From an uncultured Sphingomonas sp. (GTDB lineage Bacteria > Pseudomonadota > Alphaproteobacteria > Sphingomonadales > Sphingomonadaceae): a stretch of DNA of 64,000 bases. The notes beneath the pieces were generated by a model. It was not told the origin of the DNA, ran no database searches, and saw only the letters and a program-made list of their open reading frames with translations. The stretch is taken from the NCBI RefSeq assembly GCF_913776855.1, contig NZ_CAJYQD010000021.1:24451-88450 (forward strand). The letters run 5' to 3'. Made by a program: the position numbers and the translations under genes. Of the stretch, positions 18,693-27,168 are shown piece by piece. Every line of letters begins with the position of its first letter. The stretch's first letter is position 1.

Positions 18693-20057
18693 ATGTCGTT
18701 GCTCCGCCGGTCCCATCCCTTGCCTGCACCTAGCCTGGCATTCGTTCTTTTATGTACGTTGCTGCTCTCCCTACTGATCGCAGGTGGAGCGTCGCGTGCC
18801 GATGCAGGGGGCCAGATTGTCGTTCAGGCGGTGGCATGGATTGCGATGGTCGCGACGATATTGTTCGGATCGCGTCCGGAGATGCGCCGTACGGGAATGG
18901 CGGGTTTGATACTGGCGGCTTCGATACTGTTGGTGGCCTCGCAGCTTGTTCCGCTGCCACCATCGCTTTGGGAAGTGCTGCCCGGTCGAATGGCACTGGT
19001 CGGTGTGGCCGGTTCCGATGTCTGGCGGCCATTGTCGATCGTTCCCGGAGCGACATGGAACGCGCTTTCGTCGCTGGTCGTCCCCGTTGTCGTTCTGGTG
19101 CTTGCTGTGACGTTACGGGAGGGGGAACGGGAGCGGATACTGGCTGCGTTGTTGGGGATGGTTGCCGTTTCGATCTTGGTCGCGATGTTGCAATTTTCCG
19201 GTGCCGGATTTTCCAACCCGTTCGTCAACGACACGCCCGGACAGGTGAGTGGTCTGTTCGCCAACCGTAATCACTTTGCCTTGTTCCTGGCACTCGGTTG
19301 CCTGATCGCCCCGGTGTGGGCTACTCGCAGCGGAGCGCAACGTTGGCGTTTTCCGGTAGCCGCAGGCCTAGTTCTGCTGTTCATCCTCACGATTCTGGCG
19401 ACGGGGTCGCGCGCAGGGATGCTGGTAGGCCTGATTGCGTTCGGTATCACCCTGTTGATGTCGCGACATGCCCTGCGCCGCGTAACGCGGAAGGGGTCGC
19501 GCTGGCTGCTTCCGGCACTGGTTACAGGTGCGATCTCGGTCCTGTCGTTCTTCGTGATGTTGTTCATCGTGGCTGATCGTGCCGTTTCAATTGATCGTGC
19601 TGTTTCCATTGATGGGAACGAAGACATGCGGGTACGCGGGCTGCCGACCGTACTGGACATAATCCATCGGTATTTCCCAGTTGGGTCCGGTTTTGGGGGT
19701 TTCGATCCGATGTTTCGGATGCATGAGCCATTTGACCTATTGAAGATTACCTACTTCAATCATGCCCATAACGATTATCTGGAGATTGTGCTGGATGGGG
19801 GGGTGGCAGCGCTCTTGCTGCTCGCCATTGCCGTTCTATGGTGGGGAGCGAGAACGATCATTGTATGGCGCGGGGCGGGGGGTGGCGTGGTTGCGCAACT
19901 CGGATCCGCAATGCTTCTACTGGTCCTGATCGCCAGCTTCTTCGATTATCCAGTGCGGACCCCAATGATCATGGCGCTGGCTGCTCTTGCCGGCTTGTGG
20001 CTGGGTGAGCGGCGGCATGAAGCCGTAGCTTTACCTCATCAGGACCAGCAACTATAG
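18693..20057 (+). CDS. O-antigen ligase/polymerase family membrane protein (Wzy_C)
   Basis: An integral membrane protein of 454 aa with about 11-12 helices. The large periplasmic loop carries GLFANRNHFALFLAL (about 191-205) and the late motif FNHAHNDYLEIVLDGG (about 350-365), both hallmarks of the WaaL/Wzy_C superfamily. It could polymerise the exopolysaccharide or ligate it to a carrier. Just before the loop there is a tandem six-residue duplication (D-R-A-V-S-I twice, about 295-306). It follows a 160-base gap and precedes the wza-type gene by 40 bases. Confidence 0.88.
   Translation: MSLLRRSHPLPAPSLAFVLLCTLLLSLLIAGGASRADAGGQIVVQAVAWIAMVATILFGSRPEMRRTGMAGLILAASILLVASQLVPLPPSLWEVLPGRMALVGVAGSDVWRPLSIVPGATWNALSSLVVPVVVLVLAVTLREGERERILAALLGMVAVSILVAMLQFSGAGFSNPFVNDTPGQVSGLFANRNHFALFLALGCLIAPVWATRSGAQRWRFPVAAGLVLLFILTILATGSRAGMLVGLIAFGITLLMSRHALRRVTRKGSRWLLPALVTGAISVLSFFVMLFIVADRAVSIDRAVSIDGNEDMRVRGLPTVLDIIHRYFPVGSGFGGFDPMFRMHEPFDLLKITYFNHAHNDYLEIVLDGGVAALLLLAIAVLWWGARTIIVWRGAGGGVVAQLGSAMLLLVLIASFFDYPVRTPMIMALAALAGLWLGERRHEAVALPHQDQQL
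19575..19610 (+). repeat. In-frame tandem 18-bp duplication
   Basis: Two adjacent 18-base units (19575-19592 and 19593-19610) differ at two positions and encode D-R-A-V-S-I twice in the ligase/polymerase gene. The length keeps the frame. It probably arose by slippage in a loop region. Confidence 0.75.
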
Positions 20058-20097
20058 CCTCGGCGTTTTCCTCATCCATCACGGAATATTCAAGCGC

Positions 20098-20808
20098 ATG
20101 CGCAAGCTTTGTATTGCTTTCCTGATCGCGGCGACCGTGTCGGGATGCGCTGGGCGGCAGCCTCTGCAATCGACCGAACGGTTGACGGTGGTCGAGGGGA
20201 GTTCGATCCTGCCCGCACCCGATCGGCAGGACCTCACCGCTGCGGACCGCCCGGCGCTGATCGGCCCCCTTGATACTATCCAGGTCGATGTGTTCAGCGT
20301 TCCCGATCTGAGCCGAGAGATGCAGGTCGATGCCAGTGGCCGTATCGCCATGCCGCTTGCCGGAACGATTGACGCGCGCGGCAAGACCGCTGCGGAACTG
20401 GCGCAGACCATCGATGCGGCGTTGCGCACGCGCTATGTTCGCAACCCCGAAGTGACCGTCAACATTAAGAGTTCGGTTAGCCAGGTTGTAACAATTGATG
20501 GACAGGTCGTCGAACCCGGCTTGTATCCGGTCACCAACCAGATGACGTTGATGCGCGTCATCGCGTCCGCCAAGGGATTGTCCGAATTTGCCCGTCAGGA
20601 TGATGTGGTGATCCTGCGTACGGTTGGTAGCCGCCGGATGGCCGGTTTGTACAATGTCGCGGCGATCCGTCAGGGAGCGTATGATGATCCCCCGGTCTTT
20701 GCAAACGACGTTATCGTCGTCGGCGATTCACCGCAGCGTCGCCTGTTCCGTGACTTCGTATCGCTCTCACCGCTTCTTGCGGCTCCGTTGATCGCGATCC
20801 TGCAATAA
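20098..20808 (+). CDS. Wza/GumB-type polysaccharide export lipoprotein
   Basis: Outer-membrane export component. Residues 1-17 are a lipoprotein signal with lipobox V-S-G-C (Cys17). A polysaccharide-export (Poly_export) domain follows at about residues 55-125 (LIGPLDTIQVDVFSVPDL, then VDASGRIAMPLAGTI), then an SLBB beta-grasp domain at about 128-210. The 236 aa length is shorter than E. coli Wza (379) and similar to GumB/SpsD forms, so the C-terminal transmembrane helix may be the final hydrophobic stretch. It precedes the Wzz/kinase gene by 13 bases, the usual export-pair order. Confidence 0.94.
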   Translation: MRKLCIAFLIAATVSGCAGRQPLQSTERLTVVEGSSILPAPDRQDLTAADRPALIGPLDTIQVDVFSVPDLSREMQVDASGRIAMPLAGTIDARGKTAAELAQTIDAALRTRYVRNPEVTVNIKSSVSQVVTIDGQVVEPGLYPVTNQMTLMRVIASAKGLSEFARQDDVVILRTVGSRRMAGLYNVAAIRQGAYDDPPVFANDVIVVGDSPQRRLFRDFVSLSPLLAAPLIAILQ

Positions 20809-20821
20809 GGCCCTTGCCGAC

Positions 20822-23020
20822 ATGACTTCCATCATCTCCGGTCCGCGCGGCGGCTCTGCATTGCCTGCGCTTGACGTGCCGGCCAAGGACGAAACCTCGA
20901 TATTGCGCCAGTATCTGCGCATTGCGATTCGTTGGCGCTATGTCATCCTGGGTACAACCGTCGCGTTTGTTCTTCTCGGCCTGATCGTGACGTTGCTGAT
21001 GACGCCAAAATATACGGCATCGGCGACGATCGAAATCTCGCGTGAATCCAGTCAGGTTACCAACTTCCAGGGTGTGGAACGCGAAACGAGCGTTGCTGAT
21101 CAGGAATTTTATCAAACACAATATGGATTGCTAAAGTCACGCTCTCTTTCCGAACGCGTGGCCGGTCAGCTGAGGCTGGTCGATGATCCAAAATTTTACG
21201 AACTCTTCGGTTCTTCTTCCAGTGATCCTGCTTTCCAGCAGGTAAGCGGCCGCTATCCTGCTGCCGGGCGCCTTATCCGGCAACGTATTGCGGGGCAGAT
21301 CCTGCGCGATCATCTAGATGTGTCGCCAACAAGACTGTCACGTTTGGTCGAAATACGCTTCACCAGCCCCGATGCGGTTTTCTCGGCAAAAATCGTTAAC
21401 ACATGGTCCGATGCGTTCATCCAAACCAATCTTGAACGCAAGGTGCAGGCGACGTCCTATGGTCGCAACTTGCTCCAGCGCCAATTGGCGCAGCAGAAGG
21501 AACGGCTCGACGAGAGCCAGCGGCAATTGGTCGCCTATGCCTCACGGGAACGTATCATCAATCTGCCCGCACAATCTAATGCCGACGGTTCAACTTCGGA
21601 GCGTTCGATTGTCGCTGACGATTTAGCGTCGCTTAACACCGCGTTGAGCCAAGCAACCGCCGAACGTATCGCCGCCGAAGCGCGCTATCGTGAAGGCGGA
21701 CGTGCAGGGGCGTCGTCGGAAGCATTGCGGAACCAGGCTATCAACACGCTGCGTCAGCGTCGCGCGGAGTTCGCCGCAGAATATCAGAAGCTGCTAACGC
21801 AGTTCGAACCAGAATATCCGTCAGCCAAGGCGCTGAAGTCGCAGATCGATCAGCTCGATCGCAGTATTGCGAGCGAAGAACGTCGGGTGACGGGATCGAT
21901 CGAAACCGATTACCGTGGTGCCATCGAGCGTGAGCGCGCGCTTCAGGCACGGGTCGAGCAGCTCAAGGGCAGTTATCTCGATCTACGTCGTCGTTCGATC
22001 CAGTACAATATTTTCCAGCAGGAGGTCGATACCAACCGAGCGCTATACGAAGGGCTGTTGCAGCGCTTCAAGGAGATCGGTGTCGCCGGCGGCGTCGGCG
22101 TAAACAACGTTTCGGTGGTCGATCAGGCCGACGTGCCGCAGAAGCCGTCGAGTCCGCGTCTGCTCATCAACCTCGTCATCGCGCTGCTCGCCGGCCTTGG
22201 TCTTGGCGCAGCGCTGGCCTTCGCGCTCGAACAGATGGACGAGGCGATCGCCGATCCGGCGGAGGTCGAGCGCCGGCTCGGCCTGCCGCTGCTCGGCTCG
22301 GTGCCCAAGGTCGAAGGGGCCACGCCGAAGGAAGCACTGCTCGACCGCAAGTCTGATCTGGTCGATGCGTATCTCGCGATTCAGACCAACTTGGCCTTCA
22401 CCACTGAACATGGCGTACCGCGGTCTCTGTCGGTCACTTCGACCCGACCGGCTGAAGGCAAGTCCACCACCGCATTGGCATTGGCCACCATGCTGGCGCG
22501 CAGCGGGAAGCGGGTGATCCTAGTCGATGGCGACATGCGATCGCCTTCGGTCCATCACCTGGGGGGCGTGAGCCACGATCATGGCCTCAGTAACTTCCTT
22601 GCCGGGCAGGACGATATCGCGCCGCTGACGTTCGACATGGTCGACCTCGGCTTCACCGCCATGTCGGCCGGGCCGATCCCGCCCAATGCGGCGGAGTTGC
22701 TGACCGGCAATCGCCTATCGTTGCTGATCGAACGGTTGCACGAGCATTTCGACCATGTTGTGATCGACAGTCCGCCGGTCATGGGCTTGGCCGACGCCCC
22801 GCTGATCGCGAGCCGGGTTGAGGGTGTCGTCTATGCCGTTGAATCGCACGGTATCCGCTCGACGCTGGTTAAGACCGCGCTCGCACGACTAGCTTCGGCC
22901 AATGCGCATATCTTTGGCGGCGTGCTGACCAAGTTCGAGGCGCGCAAGGCGCATTACGGTTATGGCTATGAATATGGCTATGGCTACGGTCGCGATAAGG
23001 CAGCTGAGGCCAAAGGCTGA
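20822..23020 (+). CDS. Polysaccharide co-polymerase fused to BY-type tyrosine autokinase (Wzc-like)
   Basis: Inner-membrane chain-length regulator and kinase, 732 aa. Residues 1-110 hold the first membrane helix and Wzz domain (YVILGTTVAFVLLGLI, then K-Y-T-A-S-A-T-I). A coiled-coil periplasmic part spans about 200-420, and the second helix lies near 445-465. The cytoplasmic kinase has Walker A P-A-E-G-K-S-T-T (about 543-550), Walker A' V-I-L-V-D-G-D-M-R-S (about 563-572) and Walker B V-V-I-D-S-P-P (about 645). The C-terminus (about 710-724) is a Tyr-Gly cluster with six tyrosines for autophosphorylation. It is adjacent to the export lipoprotein; its stop overlaps the next start by one base. 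Confidence 0.95.
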   Translation: MTSIISGPRGGSALPALDVPAKDETSILRQYLRIAIRWRYVILGTTVAFVLLGLIVTLLMTPKYTASATIEISRESSQVTNFQGVERETSVADQEFYQTQYGLLKSRSLSERVAGQLRLVDDPKFYELFGSSSSDPAFQQVSGRYPAAGRLIRQRIAGQILRDHLDVSPTRLSRLVEIRFTSPDAVFSAKIVNTWSDAFIQTNLERKVQATSYGRNLLQRQLAQQKERLDESQRQLVAYASRERIINLPAQSNADGSTSERSIVADDLASLNTALSQATAERIAAEARYREGGRAGASSEALRNQAINTLRQRRAEFAAEYQKLLTQFEPEYPSAKALKSQIDQLDRSIASEERRVTGSIETDYRGAIERERALQARVEQLKGSYLDLRRRSIQYNIFQQEVDTNRALYEGLLQRFKEIGVAGGVGVNNVSVVDQADVPQKPSSPRLLINLVIALLAGLGLGAALAFALEQMDEAIADPAEVERRLGLPLLGSVPKVEGATPKEALLDRKSDLVDAYLAIQTNLAFTTEHGVPRSLSVTSTRPAEGKSTTALALATMLARSGKRVILVDGDMRSPSVHHLGGVSHDHGLSNFLAGQDDIAPLTFDMVDLGFTAMSAGPIPPNAAELLTGNRLSLLIERLHEHFDHVVIDSPPVMGLADAPLIASRVEGVVYAVESHGIRSTLVKTALARLASANAHIFGGVLTKFEARKAHYGYGYEYGYGYGRDKAAEAKG

Positions 23021-24258
23021 TGCCGAAGCGTCGCGCCGCGTCCCGTCCCCGGCGGTCGGTGACCGAATGGGCGGTACGCGGCGCGCTGGCAGTGGCGGCG
23101 GCAGGTCTGGGTACCCTGTCGGTCGCCCATTCGTTGGGCTATATGATCCGTGGCAGCGATCCCAGACGCGCCCATGCGCTGGCACCGTGGGATGGGCGGA
23201 TCACAGCACTGCTATCGGAGCAATTGTCGGGACCGGGGGCAAGCGCCACGGATCGGAACCGGGCGGACGATCTTGCGCGGCTCGCGTTGCGGCAGGACCC
23301 GACGGCGGTGCCGGCGGTCGCGACGCTGGGTATTGATGCGCAGGTGCGCGGCGATAGCGCGGGTGCGCGGCGTATCTTTGCCTATTCCGAAATGCTGTCG
23401 CGTCGTGACCTGCGCACCCGTCTCTGGGCGATCGAGGATGGGGTTGCGCGCAACGACATTCCGGGCGTGCTGCGCAATTACGATATCGCGCTGCGGACAT
23501 CGCGAATCGCACCGGACCTGCTGTTCCCGGTATTGGCATCGGCGATCGGCGATACCGAAATCCGGCAGGAACTGGTGGCGACGATGGCTCGGCGACCGAT
23601 GTGGAACAACCAGTTCCTCGGTTTCATGGCGGGTAACGGTTCCGATGCGCGCGCGACCGCCAGCCTGTTCGAAGCGCTGCATCGCCGCCGGATCATGCTG
23701 CCCCAAGGCGCGGCCCCGGCGCTGGTCAGTCGGTTGCTCGCCGAGCAGCACCTTGACGATGCGTGGCGCTTCTATGCGGTGATTACGCCGGGCGTCGATC
23801 GACGCATCGCGCGCGATCCTGATTTCACCGCCAATCCGGCGTCGCCGACCCCGTTCGACTGGCAACCCGTGATCGACAGCGGTGTGTCGGCCACGATCCA
23901 GCGCGGTGAGAAGGGCGGTATTTTCGACTTTGCGGTGCCGCCGAACCTGGGCGGGCCGGTGTTGCGCCAAGCGCAACTACTGCCGCCGGGCGACTATTCG
24001 ATCGAGGGCAGCAGCATCGGGATCGAGCAAGCGGATGCCGCCCTACCCTATTGGACGCTGACCTGTCCGGACGGGCGCGAACTGGGGCGGGTCGTCGTAC
24101 CCAATTCAGCACAGGTCAAGGGCCGCTTTGCCGGGCGCTTCACCGTGCCGGCAGGATGTCCTGTCCAGCAGTTACAGCTCGTCGCCCGACCGTCGGACGC
24201 CCTGTCCGGCGTTACCGGACAGGTGGACAACGTCCGGCTGCGTCCGGTCAGTCGTTGA
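23020..24258 (+). CDS. Membrane-anchored protein of the exopolysaccharide operon, unknown function
   Basis: A 412 aa protein whose ATG shares one base with the stop of the kinase gene, so it is co-translated. It has a basic N-terminus, one hydrophobic helix (about 18-42), then a helical, repeat-like region with R-A-D-D-L-A-R-L-A-L-R and similar segments (about 75-260, TPR-like). A C-terminal beta-rich part (about 290-412) has paired cysteines (C-P-D-G and G-C-P-V). The C-terminal part resembles a carbohydrate-binding or jelly-roll domain in pattern only. I do not recognise a named family. A role in assembly or secretion is inferred from position. Confidence 0.85.
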   Translation: MPKRRAASRPRRSVTEWAVRGALAVAAAGLGTLSVAHSLGYMIRGSDPRRAHALAPWDGRITALLSEQLSGPGASATDRNRADDLARLALRQDPTAVPAVATLGIDAQVRGDSAGARRIFAYSEMLSRRDLRTRLWAIEDGVARNDIPGVLRNYDIALRTSRIAPDLLFPVLASAIGDTEIRQELVATMARRPMWNNQFLGFMAGNGSDARATASLFEALHRRRIMLPQGAAPALVSRLLAEQHLDDAWRFYAVITPGVDRRIARDPDFTANPASPTPFDWQPVIDSGVSATIQRGEKGGIFDFAVPPNLGGPVLRQAQLLPPGDYSIEGSSIGIEQADAALPYWTLTCPDGRELGRVVVPNSAQVKGRFAGRFTVPAGCPVQQLQLVARPSDALSGVTGQVDNVRLRPVSR

Positions 24259-24268
24259 GGCCTAGGCG

Positions 24269-24658
24269 ATGATCGGTCGCAACGCTATGCATGGCGGTAT
24301 GCGTGACGTATCGTTTCTTCTGGCACTCTGCCTGACCGCACCTGCCATGGCACAGGACCGCTATCAGGACGATCTGCAGGATCAGCCTGCCCCGGTCCAG
24401 CAGCCGCTCCCTGAAACCCGCCAAGGCGAAACCGCCCGCTCGGCGGCCGGCCAGGCTGGCCAGCGCCAGACCCGCGAGCAGATCGCGCAGGACGCTGGCA
24501 TTGAGCCGATGGCGCGGATCAACGGGCGGATCCAGAACCGGGTGCAGTCACGGATACGCAACCGCATCGACCGCTATTATGATCCGCAGGCCAATGCGGC
24601 TTCGCCATTCGTGGTCGCGGGTGATCAGGCGCGCGCCGCCGGGCGGTCGCGGCGGTGA
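24269..24658 (+). CDS. Small exported protein, unknown function
   Basis: 129 aa, with a signal peptide (hydrophobic F-L-L-A-L-C-L-T-A-P-A-M-A, cleavage after AMA near residue 28) and a mature part rich in Gln, Arg and Asp, probably largely disordered and helical (R-I-N-G-R-I-Q-N-R-V-Q-S-R-I-R-N-R-I). GAGG lies 8 bases before ATG 24269; internal ATGs at residues 7 and 11 are alternatives. It is the last gene of the exopolysaccharide operon and ends 39 bases before the first repA iteron. Confidence 0.75.
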   Translation: MIGRNAMHGGMRDVSFLLALCLTAPAMAQDRYQDDLQDQPAPVQQPLPETRQGETARSAAGQAGQRQTREQIAQDAGIEPMARINGRIQNRVQSRIRNRIDRYYDPQANAASPFVVAGDQARAAGRSRR

Positions 24659-24697
24659 TCGGCCGGGCGGGCCGCCGATGCCCGTCCGACCATTTTT

Positions 24698-24714
24698 TAC
24701 TCGAAAGCACGAAT
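24698..24714 (+). repeat. Iteron 1 of repA
   Basis: A 17-base copy of the iteron TACTCGAAAGCACGAAT, direct orientation, preceded by a T-rich stretch. It lies about 80 bases before the repA start. Confidence 0.85.
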
Positions 24715-24769
24715 GAGCGCGGTCGTCCGGCAGCAGCCCGTGCGAGCAGGCCCGGTTTCCCGCCCCATC

Positions 24770-24785
24770 TTCGTGCTTTCGAGTA
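24770..24785 (-). repeat. Iteron 2 of repA, inverted copy at the repA start
   Basis: A 16-base exact inverted copy of the iteron ending 10 bases before the repA ATG. With iteron 1 it makes a large inverted repeat around 24715-24769. An inverted copy at the rep promoter is the usual arrangement for Rep autoregulation. Confidence 0.85.
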
Positions 24786-24795
24786 GAAATTCCCC

Positions 24796-25722
24796 ATGAC
24801 CCGCAAGCCCCCCGCCCCCAAGGCGCCGCCGCGCACCCCCGCCCGTCCGCAGGGCGACCTGTTCCGGCTCGACAGCCCGCTGACCGCCGAGATCCGGGGC
24901 GAGCGGTCGCTGATGGCGTTTCCGTTCTTTGCGCTGGCCAAGAATGCGTGGATGAAGCCGCTGACCTACCAGGCGAACAACGTCACGATCGAGGTCCGCC
25001 CCTCGGCCAGCGGGGTCGCGACCATCTATGACAAGGAAATCGTTCTCTATATCGCCAGCCTGATGCTGGCGAAGATCGAGGTGGGCGAGAGCGTTACCCA
25101 GGATTTCGTCTTCACCGCGCACGATCTGTTCACGGTCACCGGCGCCAATCACTCGGCGCGGTCGTACGGGCGACTGTCGGAGGCGCTGGAGCGGCTGCAG
25201 GGAACGCAGATCAAGACCAACATCGAAGCGGGCGGCGAGGGCGAGGAAGGCTTCTTCTCGTGGCTGTCCGAGGCCAAGCTGCACTATTCGCGCACCCGAG
25301 GCGGCGAGCGGCGGCTGAAGGCGGTGAAGGTGCGGCTGTGCGACTGGCTGTTCCGCGCGATCCTGCTCGACCGGCACGTCCTCGACTATGCCGCCGCCTA
25401 TTTCCAGTTGGGGCCGATCGAGCGGCGCATCTATGAAGTGGCTCGCTCGAGCGGCGAGGATCGGTTGGAGGTCGACCTGGCGACCTTCCGCCTGCAGATC
25501 GGCTACCAGAACCCTCTGGCTAATTTTCGAAATGCTTTGAGACAGATAGCGGCAGCGGACAGCATCCCCGACTATCGCCTCGAGCTGATCGAACAGGCGA
25601 TGGACGAACACGATGTCCCCCGGCGCGGCCGGCGCAGCGCCCCGGTACAGGTAGTGCTGACCCGGCGCCCGGCGCAGCTTGCCGGCAATGATTCGGACCC
25701 GGCCGAATCACCGGCCGGTTGA
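24796..25722 (+). CDS. repA: Plasmid replication initiator RepA (RPA family)
   Basis: A 308 aa initiator of the replication initiator protein A type found on alphaproteobacterial plasmids. The conserved block runs from L-M-A-F-P-F-F-A-L-A-K (about 40) through R-P-S-A-S-G-V-A-T-I-Y-D-K-E-I-V-L-Y (about 72-89) to winged-helix DNA-binding segments with G-P-I-E-R-R-I-Y-E-V-A-R (about 210-222) and Q-I-G-Y-Q-N-P-L-A-N-F-R (about 235). It would bind the flanking iterons and open the origin. No strong ribosome site is visible; the ATG is close to iteron 2. Iterons are found on both sides. It is a plasmid-type gene lying directly downstream of an exopolysaccharide operon. Confidence 0.92.
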   Translation: MTRKPPAPKAPPRTPARPQGDLFRLDSPLTAEIRGERSLMAFPFFALAKNAWMKPLTYQANNVTIEVRPSASGVATIYDKEIVLYIASLMLAKIEVGESVTQDFVFTAHDLFTVTGANHSARSYGRLSEALERLQGTQIKTNIEAGGEGEEGFFSWLSEAKLHYSRTRGGERRLKAVKVRLCDWLFRAILLDRHVLDYAAAYFQLGPIERRIYEVARSSGEDRLEVDLATFRLQIGYQNPLANFRNALRQIAAADSIPDYRLELIEQAMDEHDVPRRGRRSAPVQVVLTRRPAQLAGNDSDPAESPAG

Positions 25723-25735
25723 GCGGAGCATTTCC

Positions 25736-25878
25736 TACTCGAAAGCACGAATTTGTGCGGCGTATTGCTATCCGAAAGCACGAACCTGCCGGGGCATTCC
25801 TACTCGAAAGCACGAATTGCGCGCGGGAATTTGCGCCGAAACGGGTGCATTTTCGTATTTCCTACTCGAAAGCACGAA
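25736..25878 (+). repeat. Iteron cluster, putative origin of replication
   Basis: Four direct iterons follow repA: 25736-25752, 25769-25784 (one base changed and one deleted near the start, TATCCGAAAG), 25801-25817 and 25863-25878. The first three are spaced 32-33 bases apart (three helical turns) and the fourth 62 bases on. Just before the last copy is a short A/T-rich stretch at about 25848-25862. This is the likely origin. The remaining bases from 25879 to 26145 contain a GC hairpin at 25977-25996 and no gene. Confidence 0.85.
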
Positions 25879-26004
25879 CCGGGAACGCTTCCGATGTTGG
25901 ATTTCATCTGCAAAGGTTGACCCAAGTCGGCGTGGGGCCGGCAGATGAGGGAATGGCCGTGACCACATAAAGGAAAGCCCGGCACGAAGGCCGGGCGTCC
26001 CAGA

Positions 26005-26059
26005 GGTATTTGGACGACGTCGCCAAACGTCGAAGCAATCACAGTGCGTTCCAAATACC
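26005..26059. promoter_or_regulatory. Inverted repeat upstream of the winged-helix gene
   Basis: Ten-base arms GGTATTTGGA (26005-26014) and the complement (26050-26059) flank 35 bases. They lie about 90 bases before the start at 26146. They could be an operator, or part of the origin. No other support. Confidence 0.35.
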
Positions 26060-26145
26060 CCCGATCGCTTGCCGGTTCAAGGACGCGCGCTTCGCGCCAC
26101 GCCCCTTTTTTGCAAAAATGGTCCCGGCCCCGGACAAGGGGGACG

Positions 26146-26988
26146 ATGATGGCGCTTATCCTGGCGCAGGCGATCGCGCGCATCAGCGCGCCGGACAGCG
26201 GTATGCGTAGCGGCGCAACGGCACAACGCGCTCGCAGCGGCGGCCTGCATCGGACCGGCGCCCCGGTGCGGCGCGGCAGCGTGGAGGCGGGGACGGTTGA
26301 GGACAGCTTCTTCGCGGTCCCGGCCAAAGGCGAGACCGACCGGCTGCTGCGCGCCGCGCGTGCCGCACTGGACGCCGGCCGGCGCGCCAGGCGGACGGCA
26401 CGCGCGGAAGGGCGGATGCTGGATGCGGCGGAGGCGGCGCTGGCGGGGCTCACCGCCGGTGCCGTGCGCGTGTTCGAGGAGATCTGCACGCTTGCCCGGC
26501 TGAACGCGGGCAAGGTGTTCCCGACCTATGACCATCTGGCGAAGGCGACGGCGCTCGGCCGCGCGACGGTCGCCCGTGCGCTGTCGGCGCTGGAGGCGGC
26601 GGGGTTCCTGCTGCGTCAGCGGCGCTTCTGCCGCACGATTGGCGCAGGACCACGCTATCGCCAGACCTCCAACATCTACCGCCCGCTCCTGCCAGGCAAG
26701 CTGCTGCGCTTCCTGCCGCGCGCCCTGCGGCCGGCGCCGCTACCGTGCGATGCGGTGGTCCATCAGGCGGAGGCCGCGGCCGAGCTGGCGGCGATGCGTG
26801 CGACGCTCAGCTGCAGGGAGCTGGCCGAGGTGACGCTGGCCGGGGCGCTCGGCCGGGTATTGGCGTCGCTGGGCGCGGCGATCGATCGCGCGGCGTGCGA
26901 GTCTCATTCCGATCCGCAACCGCTATCGGAGTCTTATAGAAAGACGACAAATGTCGTTGGCCTCGCCGGCCAACGGCGTCCGGCCTGA
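26146..26988 (+). CDS. Winged-helix DNA-binding protein beside the plasmid origin
   Basis: A 280 aa protein; ATG 26146 follows AAGGGGGA at a good distance, while the frame back to 26044 has no ribosome site. Residues about 105-165 form a helix-turn-helix: V-F-E-E-I-C-T-L-A-R-L-N-A-G-K-V-F-P-T-Y-D-H-L-A-K then A-L-G-R-A-T-V-A-R-A-L-S-A-L-E-A-A-G-F-L. This is like the GntR/replication-protein winged-helix found in accessory plasmid genes. The N-terminus is Arg/Ala-rich and helical. It probably takes part in replication control or copy number. I cannot name the family. Confidence 0.8.
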   Translation: MMALILAQAIARISAPDSGMRSGATAQRARSGGLHRTGAPVRRGSVEAGTVEDSFFAVPAKGETDRLLRAARAALDAGRRARRTARAEGRMLDAAEAALAGLTAGAVRVFEEICTLARLNAGKVFPTYDHLAKATALGRATVARALSALEAAGFLLRQRRFCRTIGAGPRYRQTSNIYRPLLPGKLLRFLPRALRPAPLPCDAVVHQAEAAAELAAMRATLSCRELAEVTLAGALGRVLASLGAAIDRAACESHSDPQPLSESYRKTTNVVGLAGQRRPA

Positions 26989-27168
26989 CGGCCAAGAGGA
27001 CGAACCCAAGGAAATTCCAGCACCGACACTGCAAGACGCCAATACGGAACGCACCGGCTAACGCCGGCGCGATGCTCTCCGGCGAGAGCAGGCGGAGCCG
27101 TGGCGTGTCCCTTCACCCTTACCCCGGTGGAAGCAGGGTAACGGCACAATTGCGGGGCACCCTTCGGA

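Noticed and set aside
24698..25878. Repeats near repA as a CRISPR array
   Set aside because: Units are 16-17 bases in mixed orientation with irregular spacers and no cas genes; they are iterons of a Rep protein.
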